This document shows, in pieces, positions 10,788 to 21,067 of a DNA stretch of 64,000 nucleotides. The DNA comes from Dactylis glomerata. Taxonomy: Eukaryota > Streptophyta > Magnoliopsida > Poales > Poaceae. Below the pieces are notes generated by a model. The model did not search any database, had not been told where the DNA came from, and saw only the letters and a program-made list of their open reading frames with translations. A program made the translations under genes and the position numbers. The stretch covers positions 1,040,693-1,104,692 of the forward strand of contig QXEO01001040.1 of assembly GCA_007115705.1 (NCBI GenBank), given 5' to 3'. How positions within the stretch are numbered: the stretch's first letter is position 1; each line of letters opens with the position of its first letter.

Positions 10788-11713
10788 ATGGAAGAAGATC
10801 CTCGTGCTTCCTCTTCAACAGGTATGTTGGTATAGATTGAATCTGCAATTTATTCATCATTTGTATTAATAATTTAGCATCCGAATACATGAGATTAAAG
10901 ATGAACAAACAAAGGGTTTAACTTAGGATGAACTTAAACTTTTCATCCGCTAGTCTCTCAACATCAAAATTAATTCATTGTATGCTATCTTTTTTTGTAG
11001 AACATGAGACCACTAACCTGGGAGAGACATGTGCTGGTAGAGATGATCATTACATCAAGAGGTTAAAACCAGAGCTAGGGATGGAATTTGAGAATGAGCA
11101 TATAGCATATGAGTTCTACAACACGTATGCAGGGCATGTAGGTTTTAGTGTCAGGAAATCTTGGCATGATAAATCCTCAACTAATGTTATTCGGACGAAG
11201 AAATTTGTATGCTCAAAGGCAGGTTACAAAGACAAGAACACTCCTTCGGAACAATGCCAGCGGAAGCGAGCAGGTACTAGAGTTGGTTGTACAGCGGAGA
11301 TGACTATCAAAATAAGTGCAACTGGAAAATATGTTGTAAGCAGCTTTGAGGATGCTCATAATCACGAACTCGTTACTCCAAGCAAAGCCCATCTGTTGCG
11401 ATCTCAGAGAAGAATTACAGAAGCTCAAAAGGCCCAAATTGACATATTGAATGACTCAGGTATTAGACCTAAATTAGGTCATGAAGCGATGAGTAGACAA
11501 GAAGGAGGTCGACAAAGTCTTAGCTTCACTCGAAGAGATTATAAGAATTATCTTCGATCAAAGCGTATGCAAGCAATTCAAGAGGAGATACAGGAGCCAT
11601 TCTGCAGTACCTTCAGAACAGGCAGATACAAAATCCTTCTTTCTTTTCAGCAATACAAGTAGATGAAGATGAGATGATGACTAATATAATTTGGGCAGAC
11701 GCAAGATCAGTAT
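10788..11713 (+). pseudogene. FRS gene, 5' part: exon 1 and start of exon 2 (FAR1 domain)
   Basis: Exon 1 (10788-10821) starts ATGGAAGAAGAT and ends ACAG|GTATG. The acceptor TTTTTTTGTAG|AACATG at 11000/11001 joins in frame. The FAR1 domain follows (roughly residues 38-135): EFENEHIAYEFYNTYA, VGFSVRKSW, then a Cys/His zinc-binding pattern with Cys in FVCSKAG and VGCTAEM and the closing DAHNHELV. Further on, KNYLRSKRMQAIQ is typical of the linker. At about 11583 one base is missing (AAGAGGAGAT), and the family-like reading (FFSAIQVDEDEM) then continues in the next frame to WADARSV at the insertion point. The last five bases AGTAT (11709-11713) are the target duplication. Confidence 0.9.
11709..11713. 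repeat. target-site duplication AGTAT, left copy
   Basis: AGTAT directly precedes the TGTAACACCC end of the Gypsy element. The same five bases follow its other end at 24633-24637. In the uninterrupted gene the bases encode part of ARSV-LDYEY. Confidence 0.95.
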
Positions 11714-14700
11714 TGTAACACCCGAATTTCCAGAAATTCGAAGAGCCCGTTATGTATTCCACCACAATCCCAGAATCATTGTTGTGATACACATAACGTA
11801 GTTGGTAACCAGTTCCATAGATATTACAATACGAATAGTTCAAATACAATGGTCATAGTGACCAAGTTCATATTACAACACAATATAGCAGCGGAGATAA
11901 CGTCTTCGGGTCCATGCCTTCACCCTACAGGCAATGGCGACTCAGGAGATGATCTTAGTTCTGGTACTCATCTTCATAACCTTCCTCCGGATATTCTTCC
12001 CCATAGTCTGGCCAAGTTGATAGCCAGAGACACAGCCATGAGTACATTGGATGCACTCGCAAACCATCTTATAAACAAAATGATGAAGTAGATATGCAAG
12101 GTTGATATGGTGGACTAAGCACTAAGTTTATTGGCAAAAGCTAGTTTTATTTCCCAAGAATGTTCATTAGTAGAGAAGAAGATTTAATTCTCTAAGTAAA
12201 TCTAAAGAGGAACTTCAAGTGTTGGTCAACATCAATGTCAAGTCAAGTCATTCACCAAGTTCACCATAAGTTGTTAACATTCTTGACAAAAGTCAAGTAC
12301 AGCTTGCCAACTGTCCATGACCGCGGATGCGGCTATTCGAATAGTTTTGAAACCTCTGCAGAGGGGTACACTTTACCCACAAGATTTGATACATCTGCCG
12401 GGAGAAATCCACGGATCGTCATACACAAAGTATGCGAGTTTCAGATAATCAAACAAACTCTTTCACTTATTCACTCAAGTATAGGATCCTTTCCTAGAGC
12501 CCGAGACACGGACATCTCCGTTCCGGCGTCTCTAGTTTTGCCCGTTACAGGATGCTGTATGAATGGAAATTTCCACCCGGTTCGGAAGTACCCGCGCACG
12601 GTGCACTTCTATAAAGGATGATACAAGGTCTCCCATACTAGGTTGAACAAGCTACGGACTAAGCCCCTTCCCATTTAGGGGTAGTGTGGTCGTACGATAA
12701 TGGTTGGCTCACATGGTACATCACTTATCATCATTTACAAATACATTCCATAGTCCTTAGTCAAGGTTATTTTCCTTCATAAAACCATCATGTAGGAGAA
12801 ATCTCCGATTCAAATTTCCAAGTTCAAGTCACCAATTTCAAATAGGGTTCCCCTTATAGAAAGACTCAATTTTATTAGCGACTAAGCAGCTACATAGAAT
12901 GATGATACCACTAAATAGTGTAGGATAAACTCAACTTGATACTCTTGCTAAGCAAGATATCAACACACAACTATCTTTCTAGGGTAGCAATTCAATCATG
13001 CAATTTACTTAAAAACAAGTAGAATGCAAAAGCAAAACTAGGCATTTGGAGTATGATTCAAAAGATGGCTTGCCTTGGTTTGCAAAGTGTCCTGGGTAGT
13101 CTTCTTCTTCTTGATAAAATCCCCCCTTAATATCCTCCTCAGCAGCACACTAGCGTCTAATAACGAATAAACACAATGCACACAATCACTAAACAATACT
13201 AACAACATTCCAAGCACACATAATTGTTTTCAAACAATAGAATTCATGTTGGATTTTATTGAGTTGGTTTGCAAGTTTTCTTCCAAGTTTACATTAAGTG
13301 TGCAAGTTAGATTTTTCTACCATGTGCCATATGTTGTTCACTTTCTTAGCGTTGGTATGAAACTAGGGATATTAGGGCTAGTTCAAGTGGAGAGGGATTA
13401 ACTAAGTAACTTGGTGGTGGGGGGAAAATTTAAACTAAGTGCATATTGGGATCTATCATTTTATGTTACACACTAGGGTGGGATTAGGGCTTAATTGATA
13501 GAACTAACAAAGTTTTATTTGAATAAGGTTGGACTAAACAGTAGACAAGTTGACTAGTGAGCTCATAAACCAAGTTTCAAGATTTTAGGAGGTTTAAACA
13601 ATTTTCTAGAAATTTCCTAAGATTAAGAAGGCTATGGTCAAAGTATTCTTATTAAATTAAATCACTAACTCAAATTGGATTATGAATTATTCCAGGGGCT
13701 AGATAATTTCCTAAGCTTTCCAACGCATATTTATTTGCTAGAAATGGACTTGTAAAACTCCGGGAATTTAAATTTGAAAATCATATCTGAAACAATTTTT
13801 AAAACGGGCGGGAAAATAAAAATCGCTTCAGACCGAAAGCTAACCGAGCTGGGCCGCTTCCGAAGAAACCCGAACGGGCCGGCCCAACTAGACAAAACAG
13901 AGCGGGAGCGTTTCTGAAAAAAATCGAACTGACAGGCGGGGTCCTCTCGTCAGGTCACTTAAGTGACCGAACCGGTACGCTGCCGTTGGATTCTAATCCA
14001 ACGGTGCGTCGACGTCGTTTCCATCGGCGAGGGCGGGAGCTCACCGGCGTGCAGTAGAGAAGAGGACGTCGACGGCGAGGGACGTAGGGGAGGAAGAGCT
14101 CGACGGCGCGGGGCAGAAAAGATTTCGGCGGCCCTTCTCCTCCACCTCCCGGCGTCCGCTCTTCCAACGGTGGCCGAACGCGGTGGCGCCACCCGCGTCC
14201 AGGAGCTCGCCGACGGAGCTGGCTAAGACGAACAAGAGAGAACGGAGGGAAGAGAGGTTGTCTCAGAGGTAGCTGGGGATGGTGTGGGTTCGATGGCGTG
14301 CTCGGAGGGGGGGTTTATAGGCCGGAGCGGGCTGGAGCGGGGGTGTCTAGAAGGTGGCCGGGGCGGGTGTCTGGCGATGTGCAACGGGCAAAGCCGGGCG
14401 CGGCGGCCTTGGGAGCGTGCTGGCGGGGTGAGGTCATGGCGTCGGGGCACTGTGGACATGCTGTGGCGAGCTCACGCCGGTCGGTAGCGTGCAAGGAGGC
14501 AGAGGGAAAGGAGAGGGGGTCCGGGCTGTTTCCTCCCTTTCTCCCGAGTCTCTCGGACGAGGTCTGGGTTGGGGGGTTGTGGAGTCGACAGAGGGGGAGT
14601 CCACGGGTATGGCTAAAGGGCTAGGGCGTACGGGGACGGCGTCGGCCACAGCAGTTTAGATTTCACCGAAATTTGCCCACCAGGTGTTCGACACAATGCC

Positions 14701-15280
14701 CGCATGAATTTCAAATTCGAATTTTTGAAAACTGCCACCGTGGGTTGTCAAGATATTTCATAAGGATTCCAAATCTATTTTTGTTCTGAAGAAATATCAT
14801 GGTTTGCAAAAATTTGAATTCGAAAATAGGGTTTGGTTGCTGATTCAGATTCAATCTTTGGCAGATGTTTGAGTTAGGTTAGAATTTGAATTTTTGTTTG
14901 AAACTTCTTGGTCAAGTTAGTATGCAGCCTGGTCAAGCTCAACTAACTGACCACACCCTTAGTTGAGTTACAAATTGCTTAATCTAAGTGTCCAAAGTAG
15001 GGTAGTCAATAATATTTTCTAGATCAAACTTTTCTTCTCTTTTTCTTTATTCCCTTTGCTTCTGGTTTCTTTGGTCCTTGTAGCTCTTCTCTAATGCTTC
15101 TGTTAGTTAAGTGTGAATTGACTAAACATTGCACAACAAATTATAACACACATGAAATCATAAAAGACATATATTAGACATCTATGCATACATGCAATAT
15201 GAATGAAAAAGTTTTATCCTGGTCCAAAATTTGGCTCTTTAATTAATAGGAAATGGATTACAAATTTTTGAGTTGTTACA
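11714..15280 (-). repeat. 3' LTR of the Gypsy element
   Basis: 3567 bp, starting TGTAACACCC and ending GAGTTGTTACA on the plus strand. It aligns along its whole length with 21068-24632 with scattered substitutions and tiny indels; the first 50 bp show about four differences, most later stretches fewer. It has a GC-rich block at about 13950-14650. Frames inside it are not genes. Confidence 0.95.
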
Positions 15281-15295
15281 ATCTTCCCCCCTTGA
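15281..15295 (-). promoter_or_regulatory. polypurine tract of the Gypsy element
   Basis: On the minus strand the bases just before the 3' LTR read TTTTCAAGGGGGGAAGAT, the purine run that primes plus-strand DNA synthesis. The sequence before it, CTCGAGGACGAGATT, recurs next to the LTR of the element at 56915, which links the two families. Confidence 0.85.
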
Positions 15296-15323
15296 AAAGA
15301 ATCTCGTCCTCGAGATTCACTAA

Positions 15324-16634
15324 CTAAGAACTGAAAAGATTGGGAAATTCTTTCTGAAGGTAAACTTCTCGTTCCCAAGTGGCTTCATCTTCTGTGTGAT
15401 TGCTCCACTGAACTTTCAGAAACTTGATGCTACGGGTTCGAGTGGTTCGATATGCTTCCTCGAGGATACGGGTAGGCACTTCACGATAGGTCAAATCCTT
15501 ATTGATGTCCACAGAACGGTGATCAATATTCTTGAAGATTTCTGGCTTTTTCGGAACTTCAAGACATTTCCGAAGTAAAGACACATGAAAAACATCGTGC
15601 ACTTCAGACAATTCAGGGGGCATTTCCAACTGATAAGACACTTCTCCTCTGCGGCCTAGTATCTTGAAGGGTCCAATATACCTTGGTGCAAGCTTTCCTT
15701 TTACTTGGAATCTCTACATTCCCTTGAGAGGTGATACCCTAAGATAGACAAAATCTCCAATCTTGAAGGTCAGTTCTCTGCGTCTCTTGTCAGCATAACT
15801 CTTCTGCCTAGACTGGGCTGCTTTGAGGTACTCACGGATCATACGAACCTTCTCCTCAGCTTCTTGCAGAATATCAGGACCAAATATCTTACTGTCTCCA
15901 GTTTCAAACCAATTTAAAGGGGTACGACACTTTCTTCCATATAAAGCTTCGAATGGGGCCATTTGCAAACTGGCTTGATAACTGTTGTTGTAGGAAAACT
16001 CCGCGAAAGGCAGACAATCTTCCCACTTAGCTCCATAGGCTAGAACACAGGCTCTCAACATATCTTCAAGTATTTGATTTACTCTTTCAGTCTGTCCATC
16101 AGTCTGAGGGTGGTAAGTTGTGCTAAAGGCTAATTTGGTTCCCAAGGCTTGGTGCAAACTTCTCCAAAATCTTGAGGTGAATTGGGTTCCTCGATCAGAA
16201 ACTATGGTTTTAGGGACTCCATGCAAACTAACAATTCTGGATAGATAAAGATCTGCCAGCTGTCCTGAGGTATAAGTGGTCTTGACAGGAATAAAGTGGG
16301 CAACTTTGGTCAGTCTATCCACAATGACCCAGATAGAGTCATTTCCGCGGCTAGACCTTGGAAATCCAGTGATGAAATCCATTCCAACTGATTCCCACTT
16401 CCATTCCGGAACTTGCAAAGGTTGCAGCAATCCAGCAGGACGTTGATGTTCAGCCTTGACTCTTTGACAAATATCACACTTAGATATGAATAGCGCAATC
16501 TCACGCTTCATTCCATGCCACCAAAACTGTTCCTTTAAATCTTGATACATCTTGGTACCACCGGGGTGAATGGAATAAGGGGTCTCATGGGCTTCCTTCA
16601 TAATGACTTCCTTCAGTTCTGAATCCGCAGGCAC
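15324..16634 (-). pseudogene. Gypsy integrase and chromodomain-like C-terminus, one stop
   Basis: Integrase joins the DNA copy of the element to host DNA. The frame shows a His/Cys zinc-binding N-terminus (ETPYSIHPGGTKMYQDL, then CDICQRVKAEHQ), and a catalytic core with D in GMDFITGFP, D in IVSDRGTQFTSRFW and the downstream E in TDGQTERVNQILEDMLR. A GPF-region linker and a C-terminal chromodomain-like stretch ([19 protein letters not shown]) follow. An in-frame TAG at 15714-15716 separates the core from the C-terminal part (15324-15713). The frame is the same as the upstream RT-RNase H frame, from which it is separated by another TAG at 16653-16655. In other chromoviruses the chromodomain is thought to steer insertion to marked chromatin. 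Confidence 0.92.
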
Positions 16635-16652
16635 ACAAATACGTCCTTTATA

Positions 16653-18050
16653 CTAGAGAACTCCTTGATCATCTTCCTCAAATCCTGGCACCTTGTCGGA
16701 ACTAATTCTGCGCTTAATTCCGTCAATACTCTCAATTCCCTTATGGGCTTCTTTGATTTGGCTCATCAAGGTGGGTTGAAACTCAAGGTTGGCTAAGAAT
16801 CCTTGACTGACTAGTTCCAATCCAAAATTTTCAAACTCTTGGTGCAACATGGGTTGCTCCTCTTTGATCATCATATTCAAGGTGCATGGCTTCCTACTCA
16901 ATGCATCGGCCACTACATTGGCCTTACCGGGGTGATAATGAATCTCCAAATCATAATCCTTGATTAACTCTATCCATCTTCTTTGCCTCGTGTTCAACTC
17001 CTTCTGAGTGAAAATATACTTCAAACTCTTGTAATCAGTGTAGATTTCACAACGGTTTCCCATAAGATAATGCCTCCAGGTCTTCAAAGCTAGAACTACG
17101 GCTGCTAACTCCAGATCATGAGTTGGATAGTTTTCTTCATGAGGTTGAAGCTGCCGGGAGAGGTAAGCTATGACCTTTCCTTCTTGCATTAACACACAAC
17201 CAAGTCCAAGTTTGGAAGCATCGCAATAGACATCAAAGTTTTTGGTGATATCGGGCATGGTTAGGACGGGGGCGGTTACTAATCGCTTCTTGAGCTCTTG
17301 AAAACTTTCTTCACACTTAGGGGTCCATTCAAACTTCTTGTCCTTCTTCAACAGTTGGGTCATGGGCCTGGCAATGCTTGAAAATCCTTCAACAAATTTG
17401 CGGTAATATCCTGCTAATCCGAGAAAACCTCTAACTTCAGTTTGAGTGGTAGGGGCTCCCCATTCCATGACTGATTTGATCTTCTTTGGGTCCAATGAAA
17501 CTCCTCCAGCTGATAATACATGGCCTAAGAATCCAACTTCCTTCAACCAAAACTCACACTTACTAAACTTGGCATATAGCTGATGCTCTCTCAGGGTCTC
17601 TAAGATTAATCTCAAATGGGTTGCATGCTCTTCTTCAGACTTGGAGTAAATAAGAATGTCATCAATGAAGACAACAACAAACTTATCCAAAAACTCCATG
17701 AAAACCTTATTCATGAGATTCATGAAATAGGCAGGGGCATTGGTTAATCCAAAGGACATTACGGTGTACTCATACAATCCGTATCGGGTAGTGAAGGCTG
17801 TTTTGGGTATATCAGTTGCACGGATCTTTAGTTGATGGTATCCAGTTCTAAGGTCTATCTTTGAGAAGACTTGAGCTCCAGTCAATTGTTCAAACAAATC
17901 ATCAATCTTTGGAAGAGGATACTTATTCTTGATGGTAACCTCATTTAGCTTGCGGTAATCAGTGCACAGTCGGCTGGAACCATCACTTTTATCCACAAAC
18001 AAGACAGGTCTCCAAGCAGATGAACTTGGCTGAATCAATCCCTTACTCAC
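16653..18050 (-). pseudogene. Gypsy reverse transcriptase and RNase H
   Basis: Copies the element RNA into DNA. RT motifs are [44 protein letters not shown], the active site [12 protein letters not shown], then [12 protein letters not shown]. RNase H shows [37 protein letters not shown] and [13 protein letters not shown]. The frame lacks a normal start. It begins in a different phase from the upstream gag-protease frame, just after an apparent small deletion at about 18045-18055, and it ends in a TAG at 16653. In an intact relative gag and pol would be one frame. Confidence 0.95.
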
Positions 18051-19747
18051 TCAGCTGGGTTCATACGATAAGGTCGTTGGGCTATAGGTCCAGTTCCGGG
18101 GATAAGCTCAATGATAAACTCAATATCTCGATCCGGTGGCATTCCGGGTAGCTCATCGGGAAAAACATCTGGGTATTCACAGACGACGGGAACTTGCTCT
18201 AGAGTTGGTCCTGAGATACTCTTATGACATCTAGTGATTTGGGGTGGTTTTACGGACACATGCTTTACTACAATTCCAGTGCTACTCTTCATGGTGATGG
18301 TCTTTTTGGCACAATCTATCACTCCTTGATGTTGAGACATCCAGTCCATACCTAGGACTACTTCCAATCCTTTGGTTCCTAACACAATCAAACTTGCTAA
18401 GAATGCTATCCCATGGATTTCTATGGGCACTGCCAAGCAGGTCCAACTAGCCTGTGTTATTGACCCAGGTATTTGTACAGACATGGTATTTTTCAGGGGT
18501 GTTTGTTGAAGTCCACTTTTATCCGCAAATAACTTAGTGACAAATGAGTGTGAAGCTCCAGAATCAAACAGAACTCTTGCAGGAACTGAGTTAACAGGGA
18601 ACATACCAAGCACAACGTCAATGGCTTCCTGTGCTTCTTCAACATTCATGTGGTTCAGACGGCCTCGGGGGTGAGGCTGGTTCCTTGGTGGATAGTTCTT
18701 GCCATTCCCAACACGGCGCTGCTGCTGAGCAGGAGCAGTGGTCTTGGATGCATCATTCAGCTTCTTCGGGCATTCATTAGAGTAGTGCCCCTTGATTCCG
18801 CACTCATAATAGGTAACACCAGACTTGTCACCAGACTTGGGTAGCACAGGTGCGCCATTTGGCCTTGGAGTATTGGGGTTGAAGTTGTTGCCATTAGGTC
18901 TTGGAGGTGTACGGTTGAAGTTATTGCCGGTCAGACGGTTGGGAAAGTTGGGACGTGGAGCAGGTGCAGATGGCCTCATAGGTCTAGGGGCAAAACCCAT
19001 AGGTGGATTTCCCCTTGGTTTCTGCGAGTTGCTTGAGTTGCCTTGATACATCATACGGCGCTTGCGGTTCTCTGCAGCTTGCTTGAGTTTGCCCTCCATC
19101 TGAATGGCAGAGTCCACCAATGACTCCAGATCTGCAAAGGGAATGCTGACCAAAACACATTGCATCTCATCATGAAGTCTATTCAGAAACCTTTCTTGCT
19201 TCTTCTCATTGGTGTTGGTGTCATCTGGGGCATACCTAGACAAGATAAGGAACTTGTCACGGTAGTCAACCACAGATAGGGAACCTTGCTTTAGATTTCT
19301 GAACTCAACTCTCATCCTTTTAACTAATCCCAAAGGAACATGGGCTTTGCTAAACTTGCTCTTGAACTCCTCCCAAGGCATCACATACCCTTGGGCTTGC
19401 ATTGCACGAGTGTTATCCCACCAAGCTCTTGCGGCTCCAACAAGATAGTGAGTGGTGTACAAGACCTTCTCATGTTCGCCAACTCCGGCGACTGCCAAAT
19501 TGTTCTCCATGGTGCGAAGCCAGTCATCAGCATCTAAGGGTTCTTCAGATTTAGTGAACATAGGTGGGTTAGTGTTTTGGAAACTCCTTAACTTGGATCG
19601 GTGATCACCATGGCCATTGTTCTCTCCTTCACCATTGCCATTTCCATTGCCATTGTTGTGGTTCATTGCCATCTGGGCTAGCTGCTGAAGAGTGGCCAAG
19701 TTAGCTTGGCGCTCAGCTCGGGCTGCTTCCCGGTCTTCCATGATCAA
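18047..19747 (-). pseudogene. Gypsy gag and aspartic protease
   Basis: Gag forms the particle that packages element RNA. The retrotransposon gag domain shows DADDWLRTMENNLAVAG, ARAWWDNTR, FKSKFSKAHVP and MRVEFRNLKQGSLSVVDY. A Pro/Asn-rich spacer follows, then a zinc knuckle C-X2-C-X4-H-X4-C with Gly in the usual place (YYECGIKGHYSNECPK; the first Cys position is not clearly matched, so the knuckle may be degenerate), then the protease motif VLFDSGASHSFV and GMDWMSQHQGVIDC. An ATG lies at 19741, but the frame is open further upstream (DAASTPTPNPEVAQLL), so the true start may be earlier. It ends at TGA 18047, where the RT frame should continue. Confidence 0.92.
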
Positions 19748-20069
19748 CCTTAGCAGTTGTGCTACCTCCGGGTTCGGGGTGGGGGTGCTCGCGGCATCTG
19801 AAGATAATGGGTGTAAGACAAGAGGGAAAAACTAATTGCTAAGATTTAAATGTAACATAGATGATGCAATTTTGTCTTACTAAGGCCTTAAGGGCTAAAT
19901 TTATATTTCATTCAACAAACATCAAACATACCACACATACGAGTTCACACATTACAAATGGTTTACATCAAACCATTGCGGCTCGTCTACTAGAGAGGGG
20001 GATACAACTCACACCTACACGAAGTGACTTAAAGTAAACTCATAACTAGATAACACTTGGATCTCCAAT

Positions 20070-20852
20070 CTAAACATCGGGCTCCTCGGGGTCTTCCTCC
20101 TCATCCTCCTCGATGAATCCAGCATCCTCATCATCCTCCTGATCATCAAGGTCCTCCATGAAATCATCCTCGTCACTAATGAGGGCATTATCCTCCTTGC
20201 GGAGGTCAATGCCTTCCTCCTCACCAAGATGGCTCTCTAGATCTTCAATGTACTCAGTCAGCTCAGCCACCTTGGCCTTCAACTCTTCAATGGTCTCATC
20301 CCTTTCCTCACGCTGGCGGCGAAGGCTCTTGCGATCCCTAGCAAGGATCCTGATGGTGCTCCTTGCTTCCACAAGTGCGAAGTGCTCAAGGTTGGCCTTG
20401 GTACGGGCACGATCTGCCTCCTGCTGAGTGGAGTACAGCAAGAAGTCCATGTGATCTATATATGAACTCGGCTCATTGTGCCCTGGCATGTTTGCGGGAC
20501 GCCCTTCCGCATCACGCCGAGCAAAGTTCCTAAAGCGCTCCACCTGGACCTCCTCAACATGCAGTCCGCATAAGCGGGCAAGCATCTCCTGCATACGTCG
20601 GACCAAACCATCGGCCCAAGTGTTCTCCACAAGCTCAAACTTGATCCTTGGAGAACTTAAATCTCCCTTCTTGCCACGGCAACTTGCCCTGATAAGCCAC
20701 CGAAGCTCTCCATCCGGGTGCTCATTGAGCACGACTCCCTTGAACTCCGGATACAGATGATCCAGGAACAAGGTCAGGGTAGTGAGGTCGCGCTCGAAAA
20801 CAAGGCTACCACCATGCCCTAACTGGTATTGCTCAGTGAACACCGGGGCCAT
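20070..20852 (-). CDS. extra ORF between 5' LTR and gag (260 codons), unknown function
   Basis: An unbroken frame runs from ATG at 20852 to TAG-side end at 20070, in the same orientation as gag and just downstream of the primer-binding site. I do not recognise it. The first 130 residues look globular (LTTLTLFLDHLYPEFKG, GELRWLIRASCRGKKG). Residues about 150-215 are strongly heptad-like and charged (ERDETIEELKAKVAELTEYI), predicting a coiled coil. The last 45 are extremely acidic (EEDEEEDPEEPDV). It has no stop although pol in the same element has two, which could mean selection or merely chance. Extra 5' ORFs are known from some plant Gypsy lineages (for example Ogre), but I cannot assign this one to them. 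Confidence 0.75.
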   Translation of the reverse strand: MAPVFTEQYQLGHGGSLVFERDLTTLTLFLDHLYPEFKGVVLNEHPDGELRWLIRASCRGKKGDLSSPRIKFELVENTWADGLVRRMQEMLARLCGLHVEEVQVERFRNFARRDAEGRPANMPGHNEPSSYIDHMDFLLYSTQQEADRARTKANLEHFALVEARSTIRILARDRKSLRRQREERDETIEELKAKVAELTEYIEDLESHLGEEEGIDLRKEDNALISDEDDFMEDLDDQEDDEDAGFIEEDEEEDPEEPDV

Positions 20853-21051
20853 CTACAAAATTTTAGATTAGATTAGGTTAGTGATCAACTCAAGTGTGCA
20901 AAATTTTAAGTAGGCAAAAACTGAATCATGTACAAAGCTTTGTAAATAGAGAGAAAAAGACTAAGCAATTTTAAACCATTACTTATATCTTTGCTTTTAT
21001 AAAGGTTTCATCTAACGCCCATTCTAACTAAGGTCTCCTATGGTCAGCCTT

Positions 21052-21064
21052 GGCTCTGATACCA
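21052..21064 (-). promoter_or_regulatory. primer-binding site, initiator tRNA-Met type
   Basis: On the minus strand TGGTATCAGAGCC begins three bases after the 5' LTR end. It is complementary to the 3' end of plant initiator methionine tRNA, the usual primer of this group. Confidence 0.93.
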
Positions 21065-21067
21065 ACT

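Noticed and set aside
10928..11000. Alternative FRS start ATGAACTTAAAC at 10928
   Set aside because: It lies in the first intron; the acceptor at 11000 and the ATG exon at 10788-10821 give a better joined frame.
12235..12621. 128-codon frame with a near-copy at 21589-21975
   Set aside because: Conserved only because it lies in both LTRs; no protein similarity recognised and it overlaps the conserved LTR block.
13955..14649. Cluster of overlapping open frames on both strands, with near-copies at 23307-24001
   Set aside because: They lie in the GC-rich block of the Gypsy LTRs, occur in every frame and have no domain; the second set is simply the other LTR.
21052..21064. tRNA gene near the TGGTATCAGAGC sequence
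   Set aside because: Only the primer-binding complement is present, at the exact LTR edge; there is no cloverleaf-forming flanking sequence.
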